NCBI GenBank assembly: GCA_951217055.1
Contig: OX578286.1
Location: 1,371,508-1,435,507 of the forward strand
From: Gerris lacustris
Taxonomy: Eukaryota > Arthropoda > Insecta > Hemiptera > Gerridae
DNA length: 64,000 nucleotides
Direction of reading: 5' to 3'
Part shown: one piece after another, positions 1 to 38,715 of the stretch
Layout: each line of letters starts with the position of its first letter
Position numbering within the stretch: position 1 is the first letter of the stretch
The notes under the pieces: model-generated
The model's database searches: none
What the model was told of the DNA's origin: nothing
The model's input: only the letters and a program-made list of their open reading frames with translations
Position numbers and translations under genes: made by a program

Positions 1-800
1 ATCAATCAGCCGCCATCTTGGATTCCCAAGTTAATCCGACCAAGTTGCTATTCTTATTTTTTCTTTGGCCCATCAGACCGCACATTTTGCATATTTTTCT
101 ATATTTTTAGTAAGAGTGGAAATACGATTTTAGGGGGGGGGACACGCAAAATTTCGATGTTTTTTGACAAAATGGCGCCGAAAATTGAACACTTTCCCTA
201 AGTGATATATATATTTGTAATCTACTCTTCAATACCTTTCATTTGATACCCCACCCAAAATTTTAAAAAAATATTTATTTTCGTGTGACATGAATTATCC
301 GCCATCTTGGATTCCCAGTAAATCAGATCAAATTGCTAATCTTATTTTTTCTATGGCCCACCAGATCACACATTTTGCATATTTTTCTATATTTTTAGTA
401 TGAGCGGAAATACGATTTTAAGGGGGGGGACACGCAAAATTTCGATGTTTTTTGACAAAATGGCGCAGAAAATTGAACACTTTTCCTAAGTGATATATAT
501 ATTTGTAATCTACTCTTTAATACCTTTCATTTGATACCCCACTTAAAATTAAAAAAAAAAAAATTTTTCGCGTAACGTGAGTTATCCGCCATTTTGGATT
601 TGAACAGCTGATAATTTTGAGTTCGCTATATTTTTCCTGTGTGCGCGTCAAAACTATCTTTAATATTGGAAAGTTTCACGTTTCTATCTCTTTTTATTCA
701 AAAGTTATTGGAACCGTACAGAGTGACAGACAGACAGACACATGAACGAAACTATAAGGGTTTCTTTTTTTGGTTTTACCAACGAAACCCTAAAAAGGAG
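1..800. repeat. Tandem ~290-bp repeat units with (GACA)n tail
   Basis: Two near-identical units start at about 10 and 299, each opening with CCGCCATCTTGGATTCCCA and containing a G8-9 run followed by ACACGCAAAATTTCGATG. A third, diverged unit starts near 586 and ends in a (GACA)n stretch and a tail carrying AACCCTAAAAA. The same layout (poly-G plus ACACG, TTTGTAATC...CTC, GACA-rich tail, ACCCTAAAAA) recurs at 48.58-49.09 kb, so this is a dispersed family with a local duplication here. No coding potential was seen. Confidence 0.75.
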
Positions 801-1545
801 CATTGGTTATTTTTCTACAGGTTTTTGACTGCAGGATTTGGAGACGGCGGGAATTGGAAGGCTTGGTGCTGCCCCACACTTCCAGGCAGTAGGTCCAAGC
901 TGTTTTTAGAACTACGTTATAAATACGAAGCTTGTTGTTAAGAGAAAGACCTACGATCAAGAAGACCGAGCAGTGACTTGTATCGTCGAGTAATGTCAGT
1001 AGTAGGAGTTTTTCTAGGATTTTACCCATCACTGGGTGAAGGCTAATAGGTCTATAGGAGGAAGGAAGGTGACTGGGTTTAGAAGGTTTGGGTAACATTA
1101 GTATGATGGCGAGTTTCCACTGTGTAGGGAAGTGTGTGGTTCTTAGAACAGAATTAAAGACATAGGTGAGAAAATGGATGCCTTTTTTAGGAAGGTCAGG
1201 ATTTGAGATGTGATGAGGTCGTAGCCAGGAGATTTTCTTGATTGAAGTTGTTTAATTGTGAAAATTACGTCTGAGGGATTAAACGCTTTTGGAGGGAGAG
1301 ATAACTGAAGAGGGGAATGTAGATCACTGATTATTTGATTAGCATGGTCGGGGTCTATTATATCAGGATAGGGGGGGGGGTAACATTTCGGTTAGATGCT
1401 GAGCAAAGACTTCCACCTTCTCAGTTTCCGACTTTGCCCAAGAATTTATTAGGATTTAGGAGTGGGGAAGGAGTAGATTTATAGGAGAGGAGTCGTCGGG
1501 TCTCGTTCCATAAAGATTTGTCTCTGTCCGTAATGTTTGACGTGA
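800..1545 (-). pseudogene. Jockey-type non-LTR retrotransposon remnant
   Basis: The minus strand reads as a decayed jockey-like ORF2. At the high-coordinate side is a linker ending near KSPGYDLIT, the start of the reverse transcriptase fingers. Then come PSSYRPISLHPVMGKILEKL (RT motif 1-2 region) and, after an internal deletion that removes the catalytic palm, a C-terminal tail with SLLGLLDRR and EVWGSTKPSNSRRLQILQSK. Frameshifts and stops separate the pieces. The order and motifs are typical of jockey; the copy is dead. The sequence shows all of this directly; the clade name is from family knowledge. Confidence 0.75.
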
Positions 1546-1593
1546 ATTCTAATAATTCTTAAAATTAAAATATGATGCATTTTTCGGCACTTT

Positions 1594-1919
1594 CTTCCTT
1601 TAGCATCCCCCTTGGTTCTAAACAATAGTCTGCCCTACAAAAGTCTCAAAGGTTTGTGTGTTTGTCTCCCCAAGACATTGAGACTCCTGGGGCAGTTTTA
1701 TATTTAATATTCCTTTATCTTAATAGTTGATTAGACTAAAGGGATATGACCAAAATTATATACACAAGTGTGATATCCCTTTATCCCAAGGTACATTGGA
1801 ATAAATTTCACTTCGTCTTAATAGTAATTTAGACTAAGGAATATATATGCTACTCTGTATAATGCTCCTTTGTCTAAATAACTATTAACAGAAAGGGATA
1901 TAGGGGGTGCTAAAGTAAA
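1594..1919. mobile_element. MITE, 0.32 kb, copy 1 (TTTAGC-CCCCC termini)
   Basis: The unit begins TTTAGCATCCCCCTTGGTTC and ends GGGGGTGCTAAAGTA, giving imperfect inverted termini. A second copy with better-preserved ends (TTTACTTTAGCTCCCCCC and its complement) lies at 46.68-47.00 kb and shares most of the interior. No ORF; a non-autonomous DNA transposon is the simplest reading. Confidence 0.7.
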
Positions 1920-3030
1920 AAAGTACCTATTTTTCTAACTTTCCATCCTCTTCTATTTGTACTGTTTTATCCTTCAAGCCAATAAGTCACTTATGTAATG
2001 GGCAGAGTGTCCATTATCCTGTTTCATTTTAGTTGAATGAGGAGTTCAGGGGACAAGACTCTCTCCTTGCAGCTTCACCTGAAACAGATTCAACAAGCCA
2101 AATCATTATTATTATTTGCTTCCGAGCTTACTGAAGGTAACGGAAGCTTAGTGATCGTTCTGAAGAACGAACATTTTTTTATGTCTCTTATTTCAAAAAT
2201 TCTAAGACAGAAATCCTTTTCAGACATCAGGGAACATTTTTGGTTCCGTGTCTGTCGGTCAATTTTTGCTAACCAACATATCTTAAAACTTTGAAGACTG
2301 ATTTTAATGAAATTTGGATGGTTTGTCGAAAGTAGCCTGCAGATAGCTCCACATTAATTTCAACCGTCTGCACTCATTACTAAATTGATACTTTAATTCA
2401 TGTAAAATATCAAAACAATTTTGACAGATTTTGAAAAGCGGGAGGAAAATTAAATAATGTTACATTTATAAAAATGTTTTATTGTGCATTGTCAAACCTT
2501 TCAGGTGGCGCTGCACCCGGATGTCAATACTTTAGGCCGTGATACAGCACCTGAAAGTATGTCAAAAAGCTAGTACAGACTGTATTTTTCTGACCTGTTC
2601 TGGAATTCAAACCTTGAATAAAGTTTTCAAAAACCATCTACTTTATCTTTAAAAACATTTGATTACTAAAAACATATTACAGCTGGAGCATTGTGTTACG
2701 CGTTATTTTAAAGATCGGCTCTTTTTCTAAAAAAGGAAAAATATAGTTTTTATTTCAAATATTCTAGTCAACCCACTATAATGCCGTTCGAAGATGAAAA
2801 ATGATGAAATTTAAAAAAATCTGGATTTTTTACACATATATACTATATATATTATTTTTTATAATGTAGCGCTTTTAGTAAGCTTTAAAATGGTGTTTTT
2901 TAATCTAAATAAATCATATCTTAAATTGGCAAAAAAAAATAGTGAAATAAAATAAGTAGGCCCACAATATTTCAGTTTTTCTAATTATCCAAATGAGCTA
3001 AGGAAGCGATGTAGCTTATCAAAACAGAAT
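1920..3030. other. Gene-free AT-rich spacer with a dispersed repeat
   Basis: No convincing coding region. Around 2120-2330 is a repeat containing GAGCTTACTGAAGGTAACGG and GGAACATTTTTGGTTCCGTG; related pieces occur near 17.02, 27.55 and 55.94 kb. The rest is AT-rich and shows nothing I can name. Confidence 0.5.
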
Positions 3031-4565
3031 TGTTTTGAATTTGAACTTGACATTCTGGTAATAAACAGCTTGGTTTTCTGGTGAAATCCGCGTCACAAAG
3101 TGGTTGAAGTCCGACGTTTCGCTTCCAATACTGAAAGCATCTTCAGGGGTGTGGTGCATCGTGATGTTTACTTAAAGCAAAAACAAGACATACTGACGAT
3201 ACCACACCAACCTACTGATATACGACACCATCTCCATCATAAGAAGATAGGTATGCAAAGACAAACCGCAACCTATAGAATATTGCCTTAAATCTACATA
3301 CTTCTTATATTCAACGGAGAATACGACAAGAAAATCGAAGGTAACAAGGGTAGCCCTAAATCACCTTTAGCTGCTAACCTGTTGATAGAAGTTATCGACC
3401 TTCTTCGACTAGGATTTCTTCAAGAAGACAAGTACCCTAGGACAACAATTAGATAAGATTCAGTGATATGTATCTAGAATTGCTTTTATGAAGAGATGCC
3501 GGGATAGTGACATCATCACCTAGCTGCCAAATCAAACATCGCTCCAACACGAGGTTCGCAAAGAAGATTCTTCATTCTGCTAGTCTTATGGTCTTAAAGA
3601 GTGAGATAAGGAATTACCGTCGCATCATCGATTCCACCCACCGGAGCTTATATGACCTTCATATGGTATTTTCACATTTGCTATCACCTGAAGATTGGGA
3701 CGCCTACCCCGTCAGCCCAAGCTGAGTACATAGCGGAGAAGACGAAGGATAAAAAGAGAAGCAGAAGTTTGACCACCTGATGGAAAAGCAGAAGCCGAAA
3801 GAACTGCCTGCAACAGAGGTTATCGTCAACCTCACCGACGAAAACCTGGACTCCATCACTGAGAAGGCTCTCATGAAAGGATTCAAATTCGCCATTGCTC
3901 CAAAGAATATTCCTGTGGAAGAGATCATCTGCGGAATAGAGTCAGCTGTTCGAGGTATGCCCGTTGACTTCGCAGAGGAAATCCGCCAAGATGTATCCTC
4001 ATCCGCCGCAGCAAACCACCATCAAAGAACACCACAAAACCGGAGATCGGGGCTATACGCAAACTAAGAGAGGACCCTAACATCTTACTACTGCCCGCTG
4101 ACAAAGGGAATGCTTCGGTTGTGATGTACAAAGACAACTACACATCGAAGATGAAGGCTCTACTAGAGGACTGCACCTACAGCAAGATCCGGAACCCTAC
4201 ACTACGAGTGAAATTGGAGATCATCAAACTCATCAACGGACAAAAAGACGGAGAAAAGAATAAACTTTTTTGCACGGACCCAAAGTCGCCCATTCTCTAA
4301 GGACTGCCGAAAATCCACAAGGTCGGTATCCCGATGCGACCCATTGTTAGCACTATTGGTTCTGCTACCCACGAAGTTGCCCGCCATCTTGAGAAGAAAC
4401 TGCAGCCTCTTTCAGGAAGGACTTCGAGTTACATCAATAACTCGACCCACTTCGTTAAGAAACTGTCATCGCATCGACATCGCCATCATAAGAAGAAAGG
4501 TATGTAAAGACAAAGCGCAACTTATAAAAACTTAACTTTCGAATTTGAACTACACATTCTGGTGT
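3031..4565 (+). mobile_element. Penelope-like retroelement, broken
   Basis: Three plus-strand frames give successive parts of a Penelope-like reverse transcriptase. About 3.5-3.7 kb and 3.78-4.07 kb hold the N-terminal region, with VIVNLTDENLD and FAIAPKNIPVEEI. The catalytic-core entry follows at 4.07-4.45 kb, with LLPADKGNASVVMYKDNY, GLPKIHKVGIPMRPIVSTIG and an in-frame stop just before GLPKIHK. The YxDD palm and the GIY-YIG endonuclease are absent, so it is 3'-truncated. Short direct repeats flank it: GAATTTGAACT..ACATTCTGGT at about 3036 and 4542, and a second pair at about 3235-3285 and 4485-4530, resembling the pseudo-LTRs of this class. It lies just downstream of the FAS ACP exon on the opposite strand. 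Confidence 0.8.
3105..3150 (-). ncRNA. Hammerhead-ribozyme-like motif in the Penelope pLTR
   Basis: On the minus strand CTGAAGA (RC of 3140-3146) is followed by a six-pair stem, GCTTTC with GGAAGC, and then GAAAC-GTC. This is the order of a minimal hammerhead core (CUGANGA, stem II, GAAA, GUC). Penelope-like elements are known to carry such motifs in their terminal repeats. There is one extra U before stem II, stem III is almost absent and stem I pairs poorly (about 2 bp), so activity is doubtful. It lies antisense to the RT fragment. Confidence 0.4.
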
Positions 4566-4817
4566 TTAAAATGTATAGTTTAATTCTGTAAATAAGGTTT
4601 GATTTTTCCTTAAATACCTGATTTTAATTGGAAATCTGGAAGGTGCTTGATCTGAATTACTACGAATAATGAGGTGTATTACTTTACCTGATTGTTAATA
4701 TGGAAGATCAACTTTGTAATTTGTCAGACTGCCATCACAGTATCTAATTGCTGGTTAAACTATAATATGACATTTTGCTTAAAACTGTGTAAATTAATAT
4801 TTTGGCTTACTTGTTCA

Positions 4818-32859
<28,042 letters not shown>

Positions 32860-32885
32860 TTCTATTCAATACTTGAGTCTTTGAT
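32860..32885 (-). other. FAS 5'UTR part of exon 1 with splice acceptor
   Basis: The acceptor TTTCAG precedes 26 nt of leader before the ATG at 32859. An in-frame TGA lies in this leader, which fixes the start. The upstream non-coding exon and promoter were not found. They would lie beyond the LOA element, fold-back element and DNA transposon that fill the sequence to the right. Confidence 0.7.
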
Positions 32886-33714
32886 CTGAAACACAAATAA
32901 TTAATAATTATATTTGACATTTACACTCCAGGACTTGCCTCCACTCTTGACAGTTCATCATAGAGTTATTGTTGGCTTGGGGGTTAATGGGGGTGGCAGC
33001 GTAACCCGATGCCAGATCGAATGAAATGAAGGCTCTCACTTCAGCCACCCCAAGTCTCTGTCGACGCCTTCTCGTAGCATTATGCGGGCGCCCCTGTTAA
33101 GCTAACCTTCCTGGTTAGTAACAGAGATTGACAAAGACGAAGCTTGTATCTTAGGTAGGCAGGTGCAAGCTGAACCAATACACCCTACCCAACCTATTTA
33201 ACATCACACTGACACACATACAATAACAATGTCCAAGGACAGTAGAGGCGTGCTACTGGGGAGAGTAGCGACTCCCGGACTACCTAGCTCATCACCCCGC
33301 CCAACACAAACACTTACACTACATGGGTCAATGTTACCGAGGAGAGCTCTGAGAGGACCTAAGGGGACCGGTCCTGTGGCGGAAGAGGACGGGTGTGGTA
33401 GCGCATTAAAAACGGAACTAGACACGCCGGCCACCTCATAGTTAGGGTCCCACCCTTGCTGTTTTATTACGTAGCCTAGTGTAGGGGGCTGACCCATCAG
33501 GAGGTGAAAATCCTAGAGGGCGATAGTAGTGGCAGGTAGGCGCCTGGGTAGGGCCCTGCTGTCGCTCTCAGGGGGCTCTTGCGCTGCTACCGTCCGGGGA
33601 AGCTCAGGAACTAACTGGACCTCTGGAAAAACTTATTACCTCTATTAGGTAACACACTCACTCAACTTAGCATACACCAATTATATTATACACAAAATTT
33701 TTCATTACGCCATA

Positions 33715-35213
33715 ATGGAGCAGCTGCAAGAAGAGAACCCCGTTAATGTGTCTAACTTGTTACAGGAGGATGTAGGATCCCCAACCCTACAAAGTAAAGT
33801 CTGGACTGAGAGTGAAATAGAGGCTATACTATACTACTGGCTAAGGGGAGCAGGAGGATCAATCTGGACCCTCTCAACCCCTAGACATGGAGACTCGTTC
33901 CACAACCCCGGTAAGTCTAGAGGAAGGCCCCATCAGGTCGGACTCGACTGAGTGGGAAGTGGAAAAGAAACAAAAAAAAGGCGACCAAGAAGAGGCTACA
34001 GAGGGAAAGACGAAGGAGCAGGGCGAGAGAGAAAAAGGAGAGGAAGGGGGATTAAGGGACCTCGAAAGGGGACTCTAAGACCCACACCTCTACCCGAGAC
34101 CCAAGGCCCTCTAGAGAAACCCCGAAAGAGGACTACCCAACCCTAGAGGACGCAAACCTAGCCCTTACCATGAAGGCACCACCCCCTCCGAGAAGGACAA
34201 GGAGAGGTCCAGGGGCGAGGCGAGGGATGAAGCAAGGAGGACAAGCAAAAAGGAGAGGAGGTACGATCTGCCAACAGCCCCCAGATCGGTCAGAGAGGAG
34301 AGTGAGGGAATCATCACGACTCCCCAAAGGACAGGGAATACCAAGAGACCGAGAGGAATCTCAGACCCCTTCTTCAGGAGACCTCACTCCTAAAAGGACT
34401 AAAGAGTCAGGTGTCTCCCCCCTAAAGAGAGCGGAAAGCACTGGGACCGGTTCTGCTGCCCAAGCCCCTGGCACAGAAGGACCAAGTAGGGAGTCCTACA
34501 GAGATGAGGCCAGGGGTAAGGACATGCAGATTGTAGTGTTCTCAAGCAGGGAGGGAGGTAAGATTACGGCCCAGGAGGGAGAGGCATTGAGGAAGAACCT
34601 GAAGAGGTTTTCCCTGGAGTGTATGGGAGACAGGGAGAACTACACAGGCTGTGCACTAAGGTTCTGGCAGTCAGGCATTGTCGACCCAGGGTGGCTCCTG
34701 ATAACAGCAGTGGATGCCGAATCCAGGAACTGGACCCTTAGGCATTGGAAGCCACCCTCTATTGAGGAGATTAACAAGGTCGTCTCACAGAGGGAAGCTC
34801 CCTGGCCGACTAAGATCGGCATCTACATCAGGGAAGAGGAGAAACCAAACCCCGAGGAGATCAGGGTGGAAATGCACCTGCGAAACAGGCTGCCGGGGGC
34901 CTTGGAGTGGAAATTGGACCACATTTCTGGTGGGCCGGGAAACTGGCACGTCGTTATATGGATTCCGAGATCCTCTGTCAGGGCCCTCGACGAGGTCAAG
35001 TGGCGTGTTTTTCTGGGCCTGATCTCAATGGTTGTGCTCAGGGTCCGAGGACCGGCCCCAACTACCAGTGGGCTGGCAGCCCCCGCTACCGGTGACAGCC
35101 ACAGAAGGAAAGAGGATGTCAGGAGGAGGACTGTGGACGAAAGGAGAAGGAAAAGGGACGACGCAGGCGGCAAACCACCTAGGAGTAGTGGTAGCCGCAG
35201 ACAAAGTCGTTAA
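33715..35213 (+). pseudogene. Retrotransposon ORF1, N-terminal part frameshifted
   Basis: The longest intact frame is 34170-35213 (347 codons), and pieces at 33715-33951 and 33887-34078 look like its N-terminal extension in other frames. Residues 1-110 of the main frame are basic and low-complexity (Arg/Pro/Gly). Residues 115-290 form a folded region with CALRFWQSGIVDPGWLLITA, PTKIGIYIREEE and EVKWRVFLGLISM, resembling the ORF1 domain called DUF4780 in insect elements (my recollection, not searched). It ends in a basic tail. It probably binds element RNA. The stop TAA at 35211-35213 is followed one base later by the ORF2 ATG. Confidence 0.7.
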
Positions 35214-35214
35214 T

Positions 35215-36587
35215 ATGATTAAGGTAATGCACATTAATCTACAACACAGTCAAGACGCTGCAGAGAACTGCAGAAAATCTTGACTGGGATAGAATCATGT
35301 ATTGTGTTAATTCAGGAACCTTATGCTTATAGAGGAGAGGTGAGAGGGATAAGGAGGACTGGTCGGAGGCTCGTGGTAGGGAAGCAGGAAGGACCAGAGG
35401 AGGTTAACCCTAGGACGTGCATTGTGGCGACGGAGGACCTAGTGGTAACACCAATACCCCAGCTAGGGACTCGCGACGCTACGGTAATCCTCCTGGAGTA
35501 TAAGGTAAAAGGTATAATTAATAAGGTAATCATGGCAAGTCTATACTTGCCATATGATAGGCTAGACCTTCCCCCAACTAGGGAACTGACCAATATTGTC
35601 AGATTCTCAGAGGAGAAGGCCATTCCTGTAATAATCGGGTGTGATGCTAATGCGCATCACCATGCCTGGGGTAGCACTGATTGCAACAACAGAGGTGATG
35701 CGCTGTTAGAATTTCTAGCATCCGCCGATTTAGAGGCAATGAATATAAGAACGGAACCTACATTTATAAATAGAATCAGGACACAGGTAATAGATGTCAC
35801 AATGGCATCAAGAGGTATATCGGAGAGCATCTACAACTGGCATGTGACATCAGACATCACGATGTCTGACCACCGCATGGTCAGTTTTTGCACCCAAATG
35901 GATAAAGTAGAGAAAACACCACAGAGACACCCTAGGAGAACTGACTGGGAAACCTTTCTAAGTGGACTCAGGAACATTCGGAGAGTGTCTCAAGAGGTGT
36001 TAACAGGCCCTGAAGCTCTGGAAAGGGAAGCAGCAAACCTGAGCTCAGAGATTATTGAGGCGTTTCAGGAGGCATGCCCACTTAAACCTAAGGTCCACCA
36101 AAACGTCTCTTGGTGGTGTAGAGATCTGGACAAACTCCGTAAAAAAGCTAGGAATGCCTTCAATGTGGCATTCAGGAACAAGGAAGAAGGAGAATTTTGG
36201 GACAGCTTCAGGGAAGCCAGAAGGGAATTTAAAAGGGAAATAAGGAAACGCAAGAGAGCTGGATGGAGAGACTTCTGTAAGGGAATTGAGTCCCTTTCAG
36301 AGGCAACCAGACTGGCAAAGATCTTGAGCAGTGAAGGTAGTGGTAGAGCTCTAGGCTCTATTAAATGTTCAGACGGTTCATGGACTCTCAGTGTAGAGGA
36401 GACGCTGGAATACCTCCTGCATATCCACTTTCCAGGAGAAGGAACTGTGGTGCATAATATCTCCGATAGGGCCCCAGCAATTAACATGAACTGGGACCTG
36501 GCGGGGTCGCCAGGTCCCAGTTCATGGGTTGAATTTATTGACGGCCCATTTGATAGACTCTCCAGTTACCAGGCACCCGCCTGGTAA
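35215..36587 (+). pseudogene. Retrotransposon ORF2 N-terminal part: APE-type endonuclease
   Basis: Opens MIKVMHINLQHSQDAAENC, then the frame shifts by one near 35275 and continues as CIVLIQEPYAY. The endonuclease would nick target DNA to prime reverse transcription. Catalytic motifs visible: IQEP (Glu), GCDANAHHHAWGS (Asp/Asn) and TMSDHRMV (Asp-His). A long linker follows to about 36.48 kb. The frame ends prematurely because of the inverted insertion at 36508-36578. Without the upstream shift and the insertion the frame would be continuous with the RT part. Confidence 0.85.
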
Positions 36588-36629
36588 CTGGAGAGTCTAT
36601 CAAATGGGCCGTCAATAAATTCAACCCAT
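36485..36629. repeat. Two adjacent perfect hairpins from an inverted insertion
   Basis: Hairpin 1 is 36485-36526: a 19-bp perfect stem with loop GGGT (36504-36507). Hairpin 2 is 36524-36629: a stem of about 48-51 bp with loop ACCC (36575-36578). The loops are complementary to each other. The block 36508-36578 (71 nt) is the reverse complement of its own two flanks in swapped order, inserted inside ORF2. Confidence 0.92.
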
Positions 36630-38715
36630 TTAAGGCACCTGGACAAGATGAAATTTTCCCAGCCCTTCTACAAAGGGGAATGGAACATCTAATACCCAGT
36701 TTAGAGGCTATTTTCAAGGGTAGCTTGGCTATGGGCGTGGTTCCGGAGGATTGGAGGGCAGCTAGAGTGGTCTTTATCCCAAAACCAGGGAAAAAGGACT
36801 ACACGCAAGCCAAATCCTTCCGACCAATTAGCCTTACCTCTTTCATGCTAAAGACCCTTGAGAGGATAGTAGACAAGTATATTATAGAGGAAATTCTACC
36901 TAGAAAACCGCTGCATGTTAATCAGCATGCTTATACTAGAGGGAAATCTACGGAGACTGCCCTCCACGTGGCTACTTCTAGAATAGAAAAGGCGATGCAC
37001 AGTAGAGACTATATCCTAGCTCTCTTCTTTGATGTAGAAGGAGCCTTTGACAAGGCAAAATCAGAGAACATCAAAAAGGAACTTATGCAAAGGAATACTC
37101 CTCAAGTCATAGTCGAATGTATATTGTCCTCCCTGAAAGGGAGGAGAATCAGTGCATCGATCACCGGCACGAACGCAACCAAAATGGTGATAGGAGGCTG
37201 CCCCCAAGGCAGCTGTCATTCCCCTCACCTCTGGTGTCTGGTGATGGACGGACTTTTGAGGAGGATGTCAGAAGGAGATTCCTATTTTCAGGCTTACGCA
37301 GATGATGGACTAGTCCTTGTCAGAGGCAAGTTCCTGAATACCTGCTGTGAGAGGATGCAACTAGCTTGCAGGATCATTGAAAAATGGTGTAAGGAGGTAG
37401 GACTCTCAGTCAACTCAGCCAAAACTGAGATGATAGTCTTCACCAAAAAGAGGAAACTTGTGGATTTCAAAGCGCCAAAACTATTTGGCCAGGAACTTAC
37501 ATTGGCGAAAGAGGTGAAATACCTAGGAGTAACCTTAGACTCCAAGTTATCCTGGAAATCACATTTAGACAAGGTAATGGAAAAAGCTACGATTACCTTC
37601 TGGCAACTCAGACGTGCAGTGGGGAAGACATGGGGGCTCTCCCCAAAGATTCTCAAATGGCTTTACACAGCGGTTATCAAGCCCAGAATTCACTACGGAG
37701 CCATTATTTGGTGGCCTAGAACTGAGGTGTCTAGCTCATCTAAGGGGCTCAGTAAGGTTCAAAGGCTGGCCTGCAGGAGTATAACAGGAGCGATGAGGAC
37801 TGACCCCACAGCGGCCTTAGAGGCATTGGTAGGACACCCTCCACTCTATACATGGATTAAAGGAGAGGCCATTGCATCTTTCGTAAGACTAAGAGACAAT
37901 GGTCAGTGGCAAGGAGGGGAATCCACAGTGGGACACTTGGCTTTACAAAGGATGGCTGAAGCCAAGATCCCACTAGTAGGGATTCGAATGAAAGGAATTG
38001 AATATCAGCTAACGCTGAACAGGAAATACAAGGTCGAAATCCCATCACGTGCCAGATGGGAATTAGGGGAAATAAATTTTGACAGGGAGACTCTAGTGGC
38101 ATACACTGATGGCTCTAAGAATGATAAAGGTATGTCAGGGGCTGGACTGTACTTAGAAAGGTCCGGCACCCAAGAGAGCTTCCCACTAGGTACACTCACC
38201 ATAGAGTTTCAAGCGGAAATCTACGCCATCCTAGAGGTAGCGAGGAACCCAGAGGTGATGGAGGCAACATCTAAAAAGATAGCCATATGCTCAGACAGTC
38301 AGGCAGCACTTCATGCACTTTGCGCCCCAAGTGAGGAGTCAGCACTGGTAAAAGAGTGCCAAGAGGAATTAGAGCTAATGGCAGAGAGAAAGGAGGTCAC
38401 ACTGCTTTGGGTCCCAGGGCATACAGGGGTTCCTGGGAATGAGAAAGCAGATGAAGTGGCGAAGATAGGAGCTTCCATGCCATTCTGCGGACCAGAACCT
38501 GCCATTAACTGGTCAAGAGGACAGGTGAGGTCAACCATCAAGGCGTGGATCTGGGAGGAAGCAAGGAGGGCATGGAGAGGAACGGACGGCTGTAGGCAGA
38601 CAAAAATGCTACTGCCAGATCTAAATAAAAGGAAAACAAAATGGCTTATGGGACTAGGTAGACCCAATCTTAGAAATATGGTTGGAGTCTTGACAGGGCA
38701 CTGCCAGCTCAGAAA
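36579..38715 (+). pseudogene. Retrotransposon ORF2 C-terminal part: RT and RNase H
   Basis: The open frame runs to 39130, but only about 38715 bp belongs to the element. RT motifs in order: VVFIPKPGKKDY, FRPISLTSFMLKTLERI, HAYTRGKSTETAL, LFFDVEGAFDKA, GGCPQGSCHSPHLW, QAYADDGLVLV (catalytic YADD) and KYLGVTLDSKLSWKSH. RNase H follows: VAYTDGSKNDKGMSG, EFQAEIYAIL, AICSDSQAALHAL and WVPGHTGVPGNEKADEVAK, with its D-E-D-D set present. The last 130 codons of the ORF are fold-back element sequence, so the natural C-terminal Cys/His box is lost. Copy B preserves that end. Confidence 0.88.

Larger units (their letters stand above)
32940..38712 (+). mobile_element. LOA/I-group non-LTR retrotransposon, copy A (5.8 kb)
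   Basis: A GC-rich block beginning at about 32.94 kb with a long 5' leader, then ORF1 (to 35213) and ORF2 from 35215. ORF2 carries an APE-type endonuclease, reverse transcriptase with YADD and RNase H, in that order, as in the LOA and I clades of the jockey superfamily. Damage: a frameshift near 35275, an inverted 71-nt insertion at 36508-36578, and loss of the C-terminal Cys/His box and 3'UTR where a fold-back element joins at about 38712. Copies B (13.05-14.51 kb) and C (30.53-30.91 kb) are relatives. It sits just upstream of the FAS start exon. Confidence 0.88.

Noticed and set aside
1..4800. FAS thioesterase exons on the minus strand
   Set aside because: Looked for a GxSxG nucleophile region and flanking conserved sequence; only jockey and Penelope remnants and repeats are present. 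A small exon could still be missed.
33204..35234. Minus-strand ORFs opposite ORF1
   Set aside because: Shadows of a GC-rich coding strand; no recognisable domains.
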